Source of the DNA: Taxillus chinensis
Lineage: Eukaryota > Streptophyta > Magnoliopsida > Santalales > Loranthaceae
Direction: 5' to 3'
DNA: 64,000 nt
NCBI GenBank assembly: GCA_023512835.1
Contig: JAKCVP010000412.1
Span: 45,027-109,026 of the forward strand
Below are positions 60,431 through 64,000 of this stretch, piece by piece. Position 1 is the stretch's first letter, and each line of letters opens with the position of its first letter. The notes beneath the pieces were generated by a model. That model was not told the DNA's origin. It saw only the letters and a list, made by a program, of their open reading frames with translations, and did not search any database. The position numbers and the translations under genes are program-made.

Positions 60431-61089
60431 GCTGACCAGTGTCTCTCAACATGATCCTAGGGTAGGCGTTGAGCAGGTGTTTGTAGCGAGCAGTCCCACT
60501 TCACGCGCGGGCAGACTCGTCGGCTGAAGCGTGGAACGAGTGTAATGGCCGTGTCACAGACAGGCCAGAGAGACAAGACCTTGAGGCTTGCACGATGCCG
60601 GATGTTCCACGACGCGGCGCGATGGCAGTTCGAACTTCAAAGTCAGGGTGGTGGATCTCCGGAGTCCCAGGGTAGTTTGAGGTGATGGAGGTGATGGGAG
60701 GAAGTGAGAATAATAATGGCACATGCTTGGGGGCCAACAGACCGTCATAAGGCTGTGTCACCTGTGAGTCCGTGGACCGTAACGCTCTGACGCAGACACG
60801 TGATACGGTGATAATGGTGACATGTTCAGAGTCCAGGCAGCTTGACACAACAGTAAATGAAGCATTCGAAGCGCATGATATCTAGCCACAGAGACAAATT
60901 TGACACAGAGGCAAATCCATTCATGCTTTCGCAGGATTTGGGCGAATAACAATACAAGCAATGGGACTCTCGCGGCGGGAGGGGCAGGTTCATTACGCTT
61001 CACGCTTCAGCGCCCTCTCAAGTGCTCCAGCAGCATGCCCCAGGCGGGAGCAAAAGGACCAACAAAGCCATACAGAAGTACCACGCTAC
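60431..61089. other. Spacer, DCP2 5' flank
   Basis: This holds the DCP2 promoter and the 3' flank of the glycine-zipper gene. Overlapping short frames have no motif. Confidence 0.45.
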
Positions 61090-61757
61090 CTACCACTTGC
61101 CACCCCAGGAACTGCCGCTTTGCGATCCGTGGTGAGAGTGATGGCCGTGGTGCCCGTGATTGCTGTCATTCCTGCCGTCTTTCCATTTGTCCTCGAGTTT
61201 GGAACCCAAGAATGCGCCTGCAAGGGTGCCAATGATTCCATGACCGGCTTTGTTACCACCGTAGTAGCCAGCAGCTGCAGCAATGTTAGTCGAAATGCTC
61301 TGGAACATCGTAGGGGAATGAACTTACCACCGCCAGCGAGTGCTCCCATCAAACCACGATCGCCCTCTTGACCTTGTGGAGCGTTGGGGTCGTTGCTGTA
61401 AGGCTGCTGATTGGACGAATATGGGCCTTGTTGAGGGAATTGTTGGCCAGGAGCTTGACCCGGATAGCTTCCGGACTGATTGTGGCCATACTGAGGCTGA
61501 TATGGAGGATTCTGGCCATGCTGAAACTGGTCTGGCGGACCATATCCTCCAGGTTGCTGCTGTTGGTGTTGGCCGTAGCCCTGTTGCTGATAGGCTCCTT
61601 GCTGTCCATACTGTTGCTGTTGCTGTTGCTGCTGCTGCTCGCCATAGCCCTGCTGAGGATACTGGCCACCCTGACTGCTGTACTGGCCGTACTGAGGTGC
61701 GCCTGGAGGGGGATAGCCTCCTTGGCCGCCGGGCGGATATCCACCATAACCAGACAT
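61090..61757 (-). CDS. Q/G/Y/P-rich protein with a glycine-zipper domain
   Basis: Exons 61328-61757 and 61090-61274 (53-nt intron) encode 204 residues. Residues 1 to about 135 are low-complexity: MSGYGGYPPGGQGGYPPPG, a run of nine Gln, and repeated QQGYGQ and PQYG units, resembling prion-like or phase-separating sequence. The exon junction lies in 'MGALAGGAAGYYGGNKAGHGIIGTLAGAFLGSKLEDK', a glycine zipper 2TM-type motif (about 138-172). A His-rich end (HGHHGHHSHHG) closes the protein and could bind metal. Fungal proteins of this layout exist, but their function is not known to me. A TATATA sequence at 61914-61920, about 155 bp upstream, could be a TATA box. Confidence 0.85.
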
Positions 61758-62953
61758 AACGAGAGGCGAGGGATGCGGAGGGGCAGCGGTCTGCTGATTA
61801 GTGGCAGAGACGCGTTGAAAGTATTTCCGTCAGGCGAGTGATGACGGCCGACGAGGTTGTTGTAGCGCTGGGAAGGAGGGAATTGGAGGGGTTGAAAGGA
61901 CCGTGGGGCCGCGATATATAGCAGCAGGCGTGGCAGGTCAGCAGAGCACGAGTATCGCATCGTGCGGCGATTTGACGACTCGTGCTTGGGGCGCGTCATC
62001 GTCATGGCGGCCTGTGGCGCGGGCAGCTCCGCCACACCGAGCCTCGACCGTAACTGCTGCTTCATTCGGTTGTGCAATCGCCCAGTCGCCCGCCCAGCGT
62101 GTCTCCCCCATTTTGCTACATTGCATCGCTTCTCGTGACACTGATAGAGTGCCACGCCGCGCAGTACGGCCTTGATCCGAGTCACCCGGCTAATTCCCTA
62201 TGCTCCGACGCGCATTGCCCACTCGTGCCACTGTAGCGGGGCTTTGTCTCGACCAATACTGTGCCTACTCATAGCAATAACACAATGCCTTTGGACAAGC
62301 TTGGCGTGAAAGGCTCAGTACTGTCCGGTGCAGCTGCGACACGGCGAGTCGCGCCACGATTGGGTCCTAGACAATGGCTGGGCATGGGCTGCGACAGCCT
62401 CCAATTGAGTTCCGGGTTTGATGCCATTACTCTGTGAGTGTGGAGAAAGCACAGAGACGTGCCACCAAGCGATGGCCGTCGTGTGTCGTGCTGAGATGCG
62501 AGCTGAGGAGCTTGGTCGAACAGCGGCATTGAGACAAAGTGCGAGTGGCGCTCATCTCCACCTGAGTAGAGCAATGGTAATTTCACTCATCTGTGTCTCT
62601 TCAGTCCGAGACGCAGCAGTTCAAATACCTGATTTCTCTTCATGTGCACAGGGTATGACAGACATCATCGTATCGTTACAATGTCCTAACTATTCACATC
62701 AATGAGTGTCAGATTCAGCATAGCAGACTCGCATTTGCAAACGCCCACCTTCAGCGCTTTCGAGACAGTCTCGCAAATGCAGACATGAACATCATTGACA
62801 GATGCTCGTTACCATGTTCTTCTGCTCTTGTCGTCGAACGATCCGCAGTCTCTCCTCTTCTCAAATTCAGACTGCTCCCTCACAAGTTCAGTAAAGACAC
62901 ATATCTGCTCGTAGCGCCAGATCCTGCCTAGAAAATCCCATTTCCCGCTCGCA
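61758..62953. promoter_or_regulatory. Divergent intergenic region
   Basis: It lies between the glycine-zipper gene (minus) and the right-edge gene (plus). Long frames here are antisense or short and lack motifs. No RNA gene is supported. Confidence 0.45.
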
Positions 62954-63901
62954 ATGCAAGCCAACATGTCCTTCATGTCTACCGTGCCACCAGACATGAC
63001 CATGACTCCTCATCGGACGAGTGCGAGTGGCCCTGGGGCAATTTGGCTCTGGGTCGTTATTGCTATCAGTAAGTCTCTTCATCATTTCTAGAACGTCTCG
63101 GCTCACATGTCGTCAGCCACAGTAGTCGCTCTTGTCTTCATCGCTGGGGTCTTCATCTTCTTGCGTGGAGATGGTACGCTTGCTCCGCTCATGATGCGTC
63201 TCAATCCCCTGACTTCGCGATCAGAGGGCACGACCTTTGTTAGAGTTCCTCTCGACCTCGAATCTGGCGCAGCCTTTGCCAAACCGCGTTCTTGGGCCTG
63301 CCACAAAGTCGGAGCCCCTGCTACGACTTGCAGAAAGGAGAAATTGGCGCAATTTACTTTGACTAGGCAAGCAACGGCTGTTACACCTCTTCGTACAAAC
63401 CGCCCTCCTCCCTTGACTTTACACACCCGCCAATGGGCTCCCCCAACAGTGAGCGAGCGAGGTACATTATGTGCTACCAGCATTGCTTCGATAGACCAAC
63501 CAATGCAGCATAGGAAAGAGATCCAAGCGAATGGCGTGGTGCGCGATGCCAGGAAAATCGAAATCCCACGTGGAGGAAGTGCGAGTGCGGCGGCTCTGGC
63601 CTTGCGTAAATTGATCGTGAGGTGCACCACATGGCAAGCTTGGCAGCATAGAGTTGACAGGCCAACTCGCCAAATAGGGAGCCCACACCTTGCTGCTTTA
63701 CATGTCTTCAACGGGGAAACGAGATTCATGCCAAGGATAAACTTGGTCACTCTCCAGGAGGCACGTTTACGTGAGAAGCTAAGGGGAGTGGCGAGCGAGG
63801 CAGCCCATGTGGGAGCGCCCGGCGACGCAAGCCAGAGTCCTGGCATCCCAGCCATGACGCCTGGACATGGGAGACCGAAGCTTGATAACGATTGGCCGTG
63901 A
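62954..63901 (+). CDS. Single-pass membrane protein, hypothetical (maybe partial)
   Basis: Exon 1 (62954-63068) starts MQANMSFMSTVPPDM and runs through 'HRTSASGPGAIWLWVVIAI'. A 48-nt intron (GTAAGT...CGTCAG) joins it to exon 2 (63117-63901), completing a membrane helix, 'TTVVALVFIAGVFIFL', followed by Arg. The N-terminal 'SGPGAIWLW' plus helix resembles the start of fungal single-span proteins, some with a C-terminal RING finger, but no RING is seen here. After the helix the frame is basic and unremarkable, and a 285-codon antisense frame overlaps it. A donor-like GGTACG near 63173 allows another exon structure reaching beyond the window. I trust the N-terminal part more than the tail. Confidence 0.5.
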
Positions 63902-64000
63902 ATCGGAGATTGGCAGATTGTATCGACTGCACCACTCTGACTGTCGGGAATTGATAGCATCAGAGGGCTGGTGAGGAATGTAATCCTGCTAAGGGCCCGA

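Noticed and set aside
61349..62185. 278-codon minus-strand frame beside the glycine-zipper gene
   Set aside because: It is a shifted frame of the Q-rich repeats and of the promoter; low-complexity DNA leaves several frames open.
62565..62640. Possible tRNA (box A-like AGAGCAATGGTAA and TTCAAATAC)
   Set aside because: No T-stem or acceptor stem can be paired.
63103..63960. 285-codon minus-strand frame
   Set aside because: It overlaps the plus-strand gene that has a spliced membrane helix; no domain is visible, so it is not listed as a gene.

Overview
The window reads as nuclear DNA of a filamentous ascomycete (Pezizomycotina; a Dothideomycete would fit, but I cannot prove the class). The reasons are multi-exon genes with short introns (46-163 nt in all but one case) carrying GT-AG ends and CTAAC/CTGAC branch sites, fungus-specific families (Pth11-like rhodopsin-domain protein, DUF4048, DUF4112, the MET12 type of methylenetetrahydrofolate reductase), and an AT-rich repeat island with the signature of repeat-induced point mutation (RIP).

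Region 1 (1 to about 15.0 kb) is a gene-free, RIP-degraded island. CA and TG dinucleotides are almost absent over long stretches. It holds two relics of the same Ty3/gypsy retrotransposon family. One is internally deleted, so gag runs straight into the integrase C-terminus. The other still shows gag, protease, reverse transcriptase and RNase H in degraded form. A roughly 2 kb element with roughly 450 bp terminal inverted repeats ends the second relic. The island also holds a 49-copy 9-bp minisatellite and a 717-bp unit with 168-bp terminal direct repeats around a tRNA-like sequence.

Region 2 (about 15.0 to 30.4 kb) is a gene-poor transition zone. It contains a GH5 exo-beta-1,3-glucanase gene with one frameshift, a CxxCRP-motif protein gene with an apparent frameshift in an A8 run, an intact seven-helix Pth11-like gene, and an isochorismatase-family gene carrying both a frameshift and a stop. 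Long spacers have no recognisable gene.

Region 3 (30.4 to 64 kb) is dense housekeeping sequence. In order it encodes methylenetetrahydrofolate reductase (one-carbon metabolism), D-2-hydroxyacid/D-lactate dehydrogenase, a GFA-fold zinc protein, a WD40 plus inositol-polyphosphate 5-phosphatase, a CHY zinc-finger (Hot13-like) protein, proteasome alpha-4, ceramide glucosyltransferase, a DUF4048 protein, glycogen synthase, a Baeyer-Villiger-type flavin monooxygenase, a Mpv17/PMP22 membrane protein, a 77-residue putative mitochondrial protein, a DUF4112 membrane protein, the decapping enzyme Dcp2, a Q-rich glycine-zipper protein, and a single-pass membrane protein at the right edge. Two adjacent gene pairs (40.1-40.6 and 42.3-42.6 kb) diverge from short shared promoters. 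I see no operon-like pathway cluster; these are independent genes.

Intron boundaries were assigned by reading splice signals and keeping conserved protein frames. For every multi-exon model the exon lengths sum to a multiple of three, except in the two genes reported as frameshifted (GH5 and isochorismatase).
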